Shown here: piece after piece, positions 26,734 through 35,235 of the stretch
Numbering within the stretch: position 1 is the first letter of the stretch
Layout: every line of letters starts with the position of its first letter
NCBI GenBank assembly: GCA_002441545.1
Contig: DJWL01000199.1
Location: forward strand, 50,527 to 110,084
DNA from: Flavobacteriaceae bacterium UBA6231
GTDB taxonomy: Bacteria > Bacteroidota > Bacteroidia > Flavobacteriales > Flavobacteriaceae
DNA length: 59,558 nt
Direction of reading: 5' to 3'
Translations under genes and position numbers: made by a program
The notes under the pieces: model-generated
Databases searched by the model: none
Told to the model about the DNA's origin: nothing
The model's input: the letters and a program-made list of their open reading frames with translations, nothing else

Positions 26734-27879
26734 ATGCCATTATTTGACGTTTACCCACTATACAATGTAACTCCCGTTAAAGGCAAGGATATGTTTGTCT
26801 ATGACAACAATGGGGTTGAATATTTAGACCTTTATGGCGGTCATGCTGTAATTTCAATTGGGCATTCACATCCCAATTATGTTAAAGCCGTTACTAATCA
26901 GGTGTCTACACTTGGTTTCTATTCCAATGCGATTCAAAATCCGTTACAAGTTGAGTTAGCCGATAAAATTGAGTCACTTTCAGGTTGTAAAGGCTACGAA
27001 TTGTTTTTATGTAATTCGGGTGCTGAAGCCAATGAAAATGCTTTAAAGTTAGCCTCGTTCAAAACAGGAAAATCTAGGGTCATTGCCTTTAAGAATTCGT
27101 TTCATGGGCGAACCTCTGCTGCTGTAGCTGTAACCGATAACCCCAGTATCGTGGCACCCATAAATACGCAACAAAAAGTAACCTTTTTAGAACTGAATGA
27201 TGTTGAAGGCGTTAAAGCCGAATTGGAGAAAGGTGATGTGTGTGCTGTAATAGTGGAGTTCATTCAAGGAGTTGGAGGTTTGGACCAAGGTACTGCCGAG
27301 TTTTTTGAGCAAGTAGATGCTTTGTGTAAAGCCAACAATACCTTTTTTATTGCCGATGAGGTACAATGTGGCTATGCACGCTCTGGAAAATTCTTTGCGT
27401 TTCAGCATTACAATGTAACACCCGATGTTATTTCCATAGCCAAAGGAATGGGCAATGGTTTTCCCATTGGAGGTATTTTGATTCATCCAAGTATTGAAGC
27501 TAAATATGGTATGTTAGGCACTACCTTTGGAGGCAATCATTTGGCTTGCGCTGCCGGATTAGCAGTCTTGAACACTTTGGAAGACGAACATTTAATGGAT
27601 AATGTAAATGAAGTTTCAGCATATTTTATATCTGAAGCAGCCAAAATTCCGCAAATAAAAAATATTAAAGGAAGAGGATTGATGCTTGGTTTGGAATTTG
27701 ATTTTGAAGTAGCCGAACTCAGAAAGAAGCTAATTTATGAGTATCATATCTTTACCGGTGGAGCATCCAATAAAAAGCTTATTAGAATTTTACCGCCATT
27801 AACCATTAAAAAAACACATGTCAACCGGTTTTTTGATGCGCTTAAGAAAATTCTAGAGCCAATAGAAGTTGAAAAATAG
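26734..27879 (+). CDS. argD: N-acyl(succinyl)ornithine aminotransferase
   Basis: 381 aa, class III PLP aminotransferase. The PLP Lys is in VISIAKGMGNGFPIGG (near residue 236), with FHGRTSAAVAVT and FIADEVQCGYARSGKF also intact. It converts N-acylglutamate semialdehyde to N-acylornithine; succinyl specificity is inferred from the pathway. It has the elevated G+C of proC, falling towards its 3' end. A hairpin-forming repeat follows before proA. Confidence 0.92.
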   Translation: MPLFDVYPLYNVTPVKGKDMFVYDNNGVEYLDLYGGHAVISIGHSHPNYVKAVTNQVSTLGFYSNAIQNPLQVELADKIESLSGCKGYELFLCNSGAEANENALKLASFKTGKSRVIAFKNSFHGRTSAAVAVTDNPSIVAPINTQQKVTFLELNDVEGVKAELEKGDVCAVIVEFIQGVGGLDQGTAEFFEQVDALCKANNTFFIADEVQCGYARSGKFFAFQHYNVTPDVISIAKGMGNGFPIGGILIHPSIEAKYGMLGTTFGGNHLACAAGLAVLNTLEDEHLMDNVNEVSAYFISEAAKIPQIKNIKGRGLMLGLEFDFEVAELRKKLIYEYHIFTGGASNKKLIRILPPLTIKKTHVNRFFDALKKILEPIEVEK

Positions 27880-27897
27880 AAAAAGAGGAACAAAGAC

Positions 27898-27925
27898 TCA
27901 AAGCTTAGAAGCTTAGAAGCTTTGA
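27898..27925. repeat. intra-operon palindrome with tandem AAGCTTAG units
   Basis: TCAAAGCTT (27898-27906) and AAGCTTTGA (27917-27925) are perfect 9-bp arms. The intervening bases continue an eight-base tandem unit (AAGCTTAG repeated). It fills the argD-proA gap inside a tightly packed operon. Confidence 0.6.
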
Positions 27926-27945
27926 AACTCAAAAAACAAAGAAAA

Positions 27946-29142
27946 ATGAATACGCTATTATCCATAGAAACAAGAAACGCAGTATTACTTAAAATGGCAG
28001 AGCTTTTGGAACAAGAAAGGAGTGCTATTATTAAAATTAATAAAGCGGATTTAGAGGCTTATGATGGTGATGATATTTCTATGTATGACCGTCTAAAAGT
28101 GGATGATTCTAAGATAGATGAAATGATTAAATCTGCAACACATTTAGCATCTCAAGATGATCCTGTTGGAGTGGAACGTTTCAGTTTTATGCATGATAAT
28201 GGAATGCAAGTTTATAATAAAACGGCTTCGTTTGGAACGGTTTTAATCATTTATGAATCGCGTCCAGATGTAACTGTTGAGGCTGCGGGTATTGCCTTTA
28301 AATCGGGAAATAAAATTCTATTAAAAGGAGGTAAAGAATCTTTAAAATCTAACCTGAAAATAGTTGATTTGTGGCATCAGGCACTAGAAAGCCAAGGAGC
28401 TTCAACTGAATGGGTGGAATATTTACAATTCAATAGAAAAGAGACTCAAACCTTTTTAGAAAAACCAACTCAAAAAGTAGATTTGATTGTGCCTCGTGGT
28501 GGTGAGCGTTTAATTGCTTTTGTAAAGGAGCATGCTACTTGCCCGGTTATTATTAGCGGTCGAGGTAATAATTTTGTGTATGTGCACAAAGAGGCAGATT
28601 TAGACCTTGCTTTAAGCGTAATTATCAATGCAAAAACAACAAAAATATCTGCTTGTAATGCTTTAGATAAAGTGTTGATTGATAAAAATGTTCCTAATAA
28701 AGACAATTTTGTAAAAACATTGATTTCGAAACTTAAAGAATTCAACGTTGAAATTTTTGGTGATGACTCTATTTCTGAATTTGAAGGTGTTAAAGCCATT
28801 CAATCCAATGATATTTGGTATCAGGAATTTTTAGATTATAAAATAGCGATGGCAGAAATAGACTCTAATGACCATGCTATTACTATGATAAATAAATACT
28901 CAGGTGGTCATTCTTCATCAATAATTACAACAAATAATGATGTCGCTAAATCGTTTATGGAAAATGTAGATACGGCAGCGGTTTATCATAATGCCTCAAC
29001 TCGTTTTACCGATGGAGGACAATTAGGTTTAGGTGGCGAATTGGCTATTAGTACAGATAAGTTGCACCAACGCGGACCTATTGGTTTACAACACTTAGTA
29101 ACAAATAAATGGTACATCCACGGTAATGGGCAAATACGATAA
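27946..29142 (+). CDS. proA: gamma-glutamyl phosphate reductase
   Basis: 398 aa from ATG 27946; a TTG at 27922 would add eight residues but starts inside the upstream repeat. Aldehyde dehydrogenase-like fold with the catalytic Cys in TTKISACNALDKVLID (near residue 240) and LIVPRGGERLIAFVKEHATC upstream. It reduces glutamyl-5-phosphate to the semialdehyde for proline. It lies 2 bp before proB, which makes its substrate. Confidence 0.95.
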   Translation: MNTLLSIETRNAVLLKMAELLEQERSAIIKINKADLEAYDGDDISMYDRLKVDDSKIDEMIKSATHLASQDDPVGVERFSFMHDNGMQVYNKTASFGTVLIIYESRPDVTVEAAGIAFKSGNKILLKGGKESLKSNLKIVDLWHQALESQGASTEWVEYLQFNRKETQTFLEKPTQKVDLIVPRGGERLIAFVKEHATCPVIISGRGNNFVYVHKEADLDLALSVIINAKTTKISACNALDKVLIDKNVPNKDNFVKTLISKLKEFNVEIFGDDSISEFEGVKAIQSNDIWYQEFLDYKIAMAEIDSNDHAITMINKYSGGHSSSIITTNNDVAKSFMENVDTAAVYHNASTRFTDGGQLGLGGELAISTDKLHQRGPIGLQHLVTNKWYIHGNGQIR

Positions 29143-29144
29143 GT

Positions 29145-29909
29145 ATGCAGAAAAAGAAAAGAATATTACTTAAAATAGGCTCTAATACGCTAACCAAAGA
29201 AACAGATAATATTTCTAGAGGTAAGATTGAAGATTTAGCTAATCAAATTTCACAATTGCAAGACACTTGTGAGTTCATAATTGTAAGTTCTGGCGCTATT
29301 GCAGTTGCCAAACAGTTTGTAAAACTAGAAAGCAAAGGAAAAGATATTAATGTAAAACAAGCCTTGGCATCTATTGGTCAGCCACATTTAATTCGCATTT
29401 ATCAAGAGATATTTAGAGAATACGGTTTATTGACATCACAATGTTTATTATCTTATTCTGATTTTGAAAAGGAACAAAGCAAAACCAATATAGTAAATAC
29501 AATCAACGTACTTGTTAATAATAATTACATTCCTATCATTAATGAAAATGACACAGTAGCTACTGATGAGATTAAGTTTGGTGATAACGATAAATTAGGA
29601 GCTTTAACAGCATCACTTTTAAATGCTGATTTGTTTATTATTGCAACTAATACAAATGGAATTTATACCAAAGAATCTATAGAAAATGGTATTCCAAAAA
29701 CCATTAAATTGGTAGAAGATTTCAAGCATTTGGAAGATGAAGTTGTAAGTTCAAAATCATCACATGGCACTGGCGGTATGCAATCAAAAGTAGATGCTAT
29801 TTTAGTAGCAAAAAAAGCCAATATAGAAACATGGATTGTAAATGGTTTAGAAGATAATTTTATAATTAATGCATTCAATAATAAAGTGCCCTTTACTAAA
29901 ATAAAATAA
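29145..29909 (+). CDS. proB: glutamate 5-kinase, short form without PUA domain
   Basis: 254 aa, amino-acid kinase fold only; E. coli ProB is about 367 aa with a C-terminal PUA domain, absent here. Key parts are LLKIGSNTLTKE, IIVSSGAIAVAKQF and NENDTVATDEIKFGDNDKLG. It phosphorylates glutamate, the committed step to proline. How feedback control works without the PUA domain cannot be read. Co-transcribed with proA and argF'. Confidence 0.94.
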   Translation: MQKKKRILLKIGSNTLTKETDNISRGKIEDLANQISQLQDTCEFIIVSSGAIAVAKQFVKLESKGKDINVKQALASIGQPHLIRIYQEIFREYGLLTSQCLLSYSDFEKEQSKTNIVNTINVLVNNNYIPIINENDTVATDEIKFGDNDKLGALTASLLNADLFIIATNTNGIYTKESIENGIPKTIKLVEDFKHLEDEVVSSKSSHGTGGMQSKVDAILVAKKANIETWIVNGLEDNFIINAFNNKVPFTKIK

Positions 29910-29916
29910 TAATAAA

Positions 29917-30858
29917 ATGAATAATTATACCTCCATACACGATATAGATAATATCCATTCTTGGATTGAGGAAGCAAAAGCATTAAAGGCAAATCCACTT
30001 AAGCATATTGCTTTAGGAAAACATAAAACCTTAGGGTTGTTGTTTTTTAATTCTAGTTTGCGTACACGTTTAAGCACACAAAAAGCAGCGTTAAATTTAG
30101 GAATGGATCCTATTGTAATGAATGTCTCTGGAGATGCTTGGGGCATTGAGTTTGGAGATGGTACTATTATGAATGGAAATACAGCAGAACACATTAAAGA
30201 AGCAGCAGCAGTTGTGTCTCAATATTGCGATATTATTGCAGTAAGAGCATTTCCAACATTAACCGATAAAGCTAAAGATGAAAGCGAGCAGGTGATGAAT
30301 GCCTTTGTAAAATATGCGTCTGTGCCTATTGTAAACATGGAAAGTGCTACAGGGCATCCGTTGCAAGCATTAACCGATGCCATTACTATTTCAGAACATG
30401 CAAAAACAAAAAAGTCTAAAGTAGTTTTAAGTTGGGCGCCACATATTAAAGCGTTGCCACATGCAGTTGCAAATAGTTTTACTCAAGCCATGCAAAAAAT
30501 GGATGTGGAATTTGTTATTACTAATCCAGAAGGTTACAATTTGAATCCTGAAATAATAGGAAATACACCAATAACTCATAACCAAGAAGAAGCTTTTAAA
30601 AATGCCGATTTTGTGTATGTTAAAAACTGGAGTTCTTATGAAAATTACGGAAAAGTAATCAATACAGACCCAAATTGGATGATTACTAAAGAAAAATTAG
30701 GCAACGCAAAGTTTTTGCATTGTTTACCTGTAAGGCGAAATCTTATTGTTGAAGATGCCGTTTTAGATAGCGATAGTTCTTTAGTGATTCAACAAGCTAA
30801 TAACAGAACATACGCAGCGCAATTGGTTTTGAAAAAAATATTGGAAAATTTAAAATAG
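29917..30858 (+). CDS. argF': N-succinylornithine carbamoyltransferase
   Basis: 313 aa. The carbamoyl-phosphate loop reads FFNSSLRTRLSTQKAA (residues 43-58) and the C-terminal motif HCLPVRRN matches the acylornithine transcarbamylases, not ordinary OTCase. The residue that separates the two subtypes (Glu92 in the Xanthomonas acetylornithine enzyme, Pro90 in the Bacteroides fragilis succinylornithine enzyme) is Ala90 here (GNTAEHIKEA). Published mutants of Glu92 to Ala, Pro, Ser or Val gained succinylornithine activity, so Ala90 favours succinylornithine. A palindromic repeat follows the stop. Confidence 0.9.
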   Translation: MNNYTSIHDIDNIHSWIEEAKALKANPLKHIALGKHKTLGLLFFNSSLRTRLSTQKAALNLGMDPIVMNVSGDAWGIEFGDGTIMNGNTAEHIKEAAAVVSQYCDIIAVRAFPTLTDKAKDESEQVMNAFVKYASVPIVNMESATGHPLQALTDAITISEHAKTKKSKVVLSWAPHIKALPHAVANSFTQAMQKMDVEFVITNPEGYNLNPEIIGNTPITHNQEEAFKNADFVYVKNWSSYENYGKVINTDPNWMITKEKLGNAKFLHCLPVRRNLIVEDAVLDSDSSLVIQQANNRTYAAQLVLKKILENLK

Positions 30859-30866
30859 TTAAAAAG

Positions 30867-30899
30867 TCCCCTCTCCTTTGGAGAGGGCGGAGGGAGAGG
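30867..30899. repeat. intra-operon repeat with a perfect hairpin (CCCTCTCC/GGAGAGGG)
   Basis: CCCTCTCC (30869-30876) and GGAGAGGG (30880-30887) are separated by TTT and followed by a G/A-rich stretch. It starts 8 bp after argF' stop and ends 3 bp before argB start. The block is far richer in GC than its surroundings and resembles a dispersed flavobacterial intergenic repeat known to me by pattern only. Confidence 0.65.
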
Positions 30900-30902
30900 A
30901 AA

Positions 30903-31679
30903 ATGGAAAAACTATCCATAGTAAAAATAGGAGGAAACATTATTGAAGACGAACAGTCTTTGAATGATTTTTTGAAACTATTTGCTAACTTAAAAGGAAA
31001 GAAAATTTTGGTGCATGGTGGCGGAAAACGTGCTACCAGTATCGCGTCAAAATTAGGTATAGAATCTAAAATGGTAAATGGTAGGCGTATTACCGATGCC
31101 GAAACTTTAGAGGTAATTACTATGGTTTATGGTGGTTTGGTAAATAAAAATATCGTGGCTCAGTTACAAGCATTAAACATTGATGCCATTGGGCTAACCG
31201 GTGCCGATGCCAATAGTATTACTTCAAATAAACGCCCAGTAAAAGAAGTGGATTTTGGTTTTGTGGGTGATGTCAAAAAAGTAGCTTACAGCTCGATTGA
31301 TAAATTAATTAAAGCCAATTTTACGCCTGTATTTTGTGCCATTACCCATGATGGTAACGGACAATTATTAAACACCAATGCAGATACCATTACCTCACAA
31401 GTGGCCGTCGGTATGAGCGAACTTTACGAAACATCTATTTATTATTGTTTTGAATTGAATGGCGTTTTGAAAAATATAAATGATAAAAATTCAGTTATAA
31501 AACATATCGATACTAAGTTGTATTCAGAATTATTGGAACAAGGTATTATTGCAGATGGCATGCTTCCAAAGTTAGAAAATTGTTTCGATGCTTTAAAACA
31601 TGGTGTAAAAACCATAAATATGGGAAACACAAACATGTTAACCCAAGAAAATGATAATTTTACAAGAATAACTTTATAA
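30903..31679 (+). CDS. argB: N-acyl(succinyl)glutamate kinase
   Basis: 258 aa, amino-acid kinase fold. Motifs: IVKIGGNIIED near residue 6, ILVHGGGKRATSIASKLGI with the phosphate loop, and ADGMLPKLENCFDALKHG near the C-terminus. It phosphorylates N-acylglutamate. It lacks the N-terminal helix of arginine-inhibited kinases, consistent with control at the leader instead. It abuts argE, 1 bp apart. Confidence 0.94.
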   Translation: MEKLSIVKIGGNIIEDEQSLNDFLKLFANLKGKKILVHGGGKRATSIASKLGIESKMVNGRRITDAETLEVITMVYGGLVNKNIVAQLQALNIDAIGLTGADANSITSNKRPVKEVDFGFVGDVKKVAYSSIDKLIKANFTPVFCAITHDGNGQLLNTNADTITSQVAVGMSELYETSIYYCFELNGVLKNINDKNSVIKHIDTKLYSELLEQGIIADGMLPKLENCFDALKHGVKTINMGNTNMLTQENDNFTRITL

Positions 31680-31680
31680 T

Positions 31681-32748
31681 ATGGCGATACAAGGATTAAC
31701 CAATGATGCGATAGTGCTGTTAAAGCAATTAATAGAAACACCTTCTTTTTCATCTGAAGAAGATCAAACAGCATCTCATATTGAAGCTTGGTTAAAAAAA
31801 TATCAAATAGCATATAAAAGAACACAAAATAACGTTTGGGCAGTCAATAAATATTTTGATGAAAGAAAACCGAACTTATTGCTTAATTCGCACCATGATA
31901 CGGTAAAACCTAATTCAGCCTACACTAAAGACCCATTTAAAGCCATTGTAGAAGATGGTAAATTATACGGTTTAGGCAGTAATGACGCTGGTGGTTGTTT
32001 GGTATCATTAATTGCAACATTCACTTATTTTTATAATCAAAAAGACTTAAAATATAATTTAATCTTGGTTGCTTCTGCGGAAGAAGAAAGTAGTGGTCCA
32101 AATGGATTGAACAGTATGCTAAAAATCATTCCAAAGATTGATGTCGCCATTGTTGGCGAACCAACCTTGATGAATTTAGCTGTGGCCGAAAAAGGCTTGG
32201 TGGTTTTTGATGCTAAAGTAAAAGGAACGGCAAGTCATGCAGCGCATCCAAACGATGATAACCCTATTTATAAAATGATTGACACCTTGCAATGGTTTAA
32301 AGATTTGAAGTTTGAAAAGACTTCAAAAGTTTTAGGTGATGTAAAATTAACAGTCACTCAAATTAATGCAGGAAAACAACATAATGTAGTACCTGCCGAT
32401 GTGGAATTGGTAATCGATGTTCGTGTAAATGATAAATATACCAATGCCGAAATCGCCGAATTTTTAAAAAATAACGCACCATGCGATAGTATTGTACCAC
32501 GTAGTTTGCATTTAAATTCCTCATCTATTCCTGTTGAACATCCATTGGTGCAAGCGGGATTAGCTTTAGGAAGAACTACATATGGATCACCAACATTATC
32601 AGACCAAGCTTGGTTGTCGTGTAAATCGTTAAAATTAGGACCTGGCGATAGCCCACGGTCTCATTCAGCAGATGAATTTATTTTTTTGCTTGAAATAGAA
32701 GAAGGTATAAAAATTTATATTGAATTGTTAAATCGGGTAATTGTGTAA
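31681..32748 (+). CDS. argE: M20-family deacylase, candidate N-succinylcitrulline desuccinylase
   Basis: 355 aa, zinc-dependent M20 peptidase fold. Metal-binding motifs are LLNSHHDTVKP (near residue 69), the GLGSNDAGGC segment and the catalytic SAEEESSGPNG; HSADEF closes the site near the C-terminus. In this pathway the acyl group is removed after carbamoylation, so the likely substrate is N-succinylcitrulline. That follows from ArgF', not from the sequence of this enzyme. Confidence 0.88.
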   Translation: MAIQGLTNDAIVLLKQLIETPSFSSEEDQTASHIEAWLKKYQIAYKRTQNNVWAVNKYFDERKPNLLLNSHHDTVKPNSAYTKDPFKAIVEDGKLYGLGSNDAGGCLVSLIATFTYFYNQKDLKYNLILVASAEEESSGPNGLNSMLKIIPKIDVAIVGEPTLMNLAVAEKGLVVFDAKVKGTASHAAHPNDDNPIYKMIDTLQWFKDLKFEKTSKVLGDVKLTVTQINAGKQHNVVPADVELVIDVRVNDKYTNAEIAEFLKNNAPCDSIVPRSLHLNSSSIPVEHPLVQAGLALGRTTYGSPTLSDQAWLSCKSLKLGPGDSPRSHSADEFIFLLEIEEGIKIYIELLNRVIV

Positions 32749-32749
32749 T

Positions 32750-32833
32750 GTCATAACGAGGAGCAGAGCGACGTGGTTATCTCTTGATTTGGAGTACTTA
32801 CAAACAGATTACATCACTATGTTCGCAATGACG
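32750..32833. repeat. dispersed intergenic repeat, GTCATAACGAG type
   Basis: The left end GTCATAACGAGGAGCAGAGC and the inverted right end CGTCATTGCGAACATAGTGA (read on the minus strand) form imperfect terminal arms around a short centre, about 84 bp in all. It begins 1 bp after the argE stop. The right window edge (59547-59558) carries the start of another copy (GTCATTACGAG), also just after a stop codon. Confidence 0.7.
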
Positions 32834-32894
32834 AAATCAGGATTAACGACTTAGCAAATCAATAATAAACAAATCAACGAATAAACAACAGAAT

Positions 32895-34169
32895 ATGAAA
32901 CTCTGGGACAAAGGCATATCAATCGATAAAAAAATAGAACAATTTACAGTTGGAAACGATAGAGAAATTGATATTCACATTGCTAAATACGATGTGATTG
33001 CATCTAGAGCACATGCCAAAATGCTCCAAAAAATTGGAATTATTTCAACCAATGAGTTGATTGAGTTATTAGGAGGCTTAAAAAAATTAGAAGCCCAAAT
33101 TGAAAATGGTACGTTTGTTATTGATGCTCAATTTGAAGATGTACATTCTAAAATAGAATTCGAACTAACTAAAACATTAGGAGACGTTGGTAAAAAAATC
33201 CATACGGCACGTTCTAGAAACGATCAAGTTTTAGTAGCACTTCACTTATATTACAAAGAAAATTTAGGTTTAGTAAAAGGAAAAATACAAACGTTTTTTA
33301 ATACACTTTTAGACTTAGCCGAAACACATAAAAACAAGGTGTTGCCAGGTTATACACATTTACAAGTAGCTATGCCATCATCGTTTGGATTGTGGTTTTC
33401 TGCGTATGCCGAATTAATGGTTGATGATGTGTATTTATTGAACGCCGCTATCAAAACAGTCGATCAAAATCCGCTGGGTTCTGCAGCTGGTTACGGAAGT
33501 TCATTCCCAATAGATAGGGAGTTTACAACTAAAGAAATGGGCTTTGAAACGCTAAAATATAATGTAGTGGCGGCACAAATGGGTCGTGGTAAAAACGAGC
33601 GGACTATTGCTGTGGCATTAGGTGGTTTATGTAACACCATGGCGCGTTTTGCCATGGATACCTGTTTGTATATGAGTCAGAATTTTGGATTTATTTCCTT
33701 TCCTGATGAATTGACTACAGGGAGTAGCATTATGCCTCATAAAAAAAACCCAGACGTGTTCGAATTAATACGTGGTAAATGCAATAAAATACAAGCGTTG
33801 CAGACTGAAATGATATTAATAACCAATAACTTACCAAGTGGTTATCACAGAGATTTTCAGTTGTTAAAAGAAAACATGATTGCGGCTTTTGAAGAGGTAA
33901 AAGATATTCTGGATATTTTCAATTATTCCATTCAACAAATCATTGTAAACGATATTAATGTGCATAGTGATTTGTATAAATACCTATTTACGGTCGATAA
34001 TATCAATACCTTAGTTGTTGAAGGAAAGTCTTTTAGAGAAGCATATCAAAAAATTGGTGGTCAAGTGCAAGACGGAACCTATGTGCCTGATACATCAAAA
34101 AAACACACACATGTTGGGAGCATTCATAATTTGTGTTTAGATAAGATTAGAGCCAAGTTTCCTAGTTAA
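32895..34169 (+). CDS. argH: argininosuccinate lyase
   Basis: 424 aa. The fumarase-superfamily signature GSSIMPHKKNPDVFELIRGK is near residue 278, and HTARSRNDQVLVALHLYYKE near residue 107. It splits argininosuccinate into arginine and fumarate, the last step. The 146-bp gap from argE is occupied mainly by a repeat. It is probably the last arginine gene; the transporter follows 18 bp later. Confidence 0.97.
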   Translation: MKLWDKGISIDKKIEQFTVGNDREIDIHIAKYDVIASRAHAKMLQKIGIISTNELIELLGGLKKLEAQIENGTFVIDAQFEDVHSKIEFELTKTLGDVGKKIHTARSRNDQVLVALHLYYKENLGLVKGKIQTFFNTLLDLAETHKNKVLPGYTHLQVAMPSSFGLWFSAYAELMVDDVYLLNAAIKTVDQNPLGSAAGYGSSFPIDREFTTKEMGFETLKYNVVAAQMGRGKNERTIAVALGGLCNTMARFAMDTCLYMSQNFGFISFPDELTTGSSIMPHKKNPDVFELIRGKCNKIQALQTEMILITNNLPSGYHRDFQLLKENMIAAFEEVKDILDIFNYSIQQIIVNDINVHSDLYKYLFTVDNINTLVVEGKSFREAYQKIGGQVQDGTYVPDTSKKHTHVGSIHNLCLDKIRAKFPS

Positions 34170-34187
34170 GTTTCTATATTTATAATT

Positions 34188-35156
34188 ATGAAAATAAAGA
34201 TTGATAAGTTTGTTCTATTTATAATTGTAGTAATAGGAGTTGCTTATCTCTTTCCTCATTGGGGTTCAAAAGAAAGTCAAATTCCCCTAAAGACTATCAG
34301 TACTTTGGGAATTTCTTTAATTTTCTTTTTTTATGGACTTAAATTGAGTCCCGATAAGTTAAAAGCAGGGCTTAAAAACTGGAGATTACATGTATTAGTT
34401 CAAGCAACTACGTTTTTAATTTTCCCCCTTATTGTTTTAGCATTTCACCCATTAATACAAACACAAGAACAAGAACTCTTGTGGCTGGCTTTCTTTTTTT
34501 TAGCAGTATTACCGTCTACGGTATCATCATCAGTTGTTATGGTTTCTATCGCAAAAGGCAATATTCCTGCTGCGATATTTAATGCAAGTATTTCTGGAAT
34601 TATAGGCATTGTTGTTACCCCACTTTGGATGGGTTTGTTTGTACATAGTGCACAAACAGATTTTGATTTTACTGAAATTTATATAAAGCTTATTGTACAA
34701 ATTATTTTGCCAGTTGTTTTTGGTATTATTTTACAACGTTATTTAGGAAAATTAGCCAATGAGCATAGCAGTAAAATTACTTTATTTGATAAGTCCGTTA
34801 TATTATTGATTATTTATAGGAGTTTTTCTGAATCTTTTAATGAGAATATATTTAGCTCGGTTTCATTATCAGATTTGTTGTTCCTTTTTACAGCTGTATT
34901 ATTTTTGTTTTTTATTGTATTTACTCTAACAGGATATGTTGCTAAAAAATTAAATTTTAACAAAGAAGACCAAATTACTACACAGTTTTGTGGTACAAAA
35001 AAGTCATTGGTGCACGGTACTGTTTTTTCAGCTATTTTGTTTGGTAATGTACCAACTATTGGATTTATTTTATTACCGCTTATGTTGTTTCATGCCATTC
35101 AAATATTAATAATTAGCATTATAGCTTCAAAATCAGGAAGATTAATGGTTAAGTAG
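34188..35156 (+). CDS. bile acid:sodium symporter (BASS) family transporter
   Basis: 322 aa with about 9-10 hydrophobic helices. It resembles the YfeH-type branch of the family (GISLIFFFYGLKLSPDKL, then FFLAVLPSTVSSSVVMVSI and QFCGTKKSLVHGTVFSAILF). Substrate unknown. Its position 18 bp after argH and before the operon's terminator suggests co-expression with arginine synthesis, perhaps export or uptake of an organic acid; this is inference. Confidence 0.88.
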   Translation: MKIKIDKFVLFIIVVIGVAYLFPHWGSKESQIPLKTISTLGISLIFFFYGLKLSPDKLKAGLKNWRLHVLVQATTFLIFPLIVLAFHPLIQTQEQELLWLAFFFLAVLPSTVSSSVVMVSIAKGNIPAAIFNASISGIIGIVVTPLWMGLFVHSAQTDFDFTEIYIKLIVQIILPVVFGIILQRYLGKLANEHSSKITLFDKSVILLIIYRSFSESFNENIFSSVSLSDLLFLFTAVLFLFFIVFTLTGYVAKKLNFNKEDQITTQFCGTKKSLVHGTVFSAILFGNVPTIGFILLPLMLFHAIQILIISIIASKSGRLMVK

Positions 35157-35165
35157 TAAACAAAA

Positions 35166-35192
35166 AAAAGAGCATTATTTAAATGCTCTTTT
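35166..35192. terminator. bidirectional terminator between the arginine operon and leuB
   Basis: AAAAGAGCATT and AATGCTCTTTT are perfect 11-bp arms around a 5-nt loop, with A and T runs on both sides. It serves the plus-strand operon and the convergent leuA-leuB operon. Confidence 0.85.
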
Positions 35193-35235
35193 ATAATCCA
35201 TAATATTTATTGGTTTGTGTGACTAACTCAAATAT

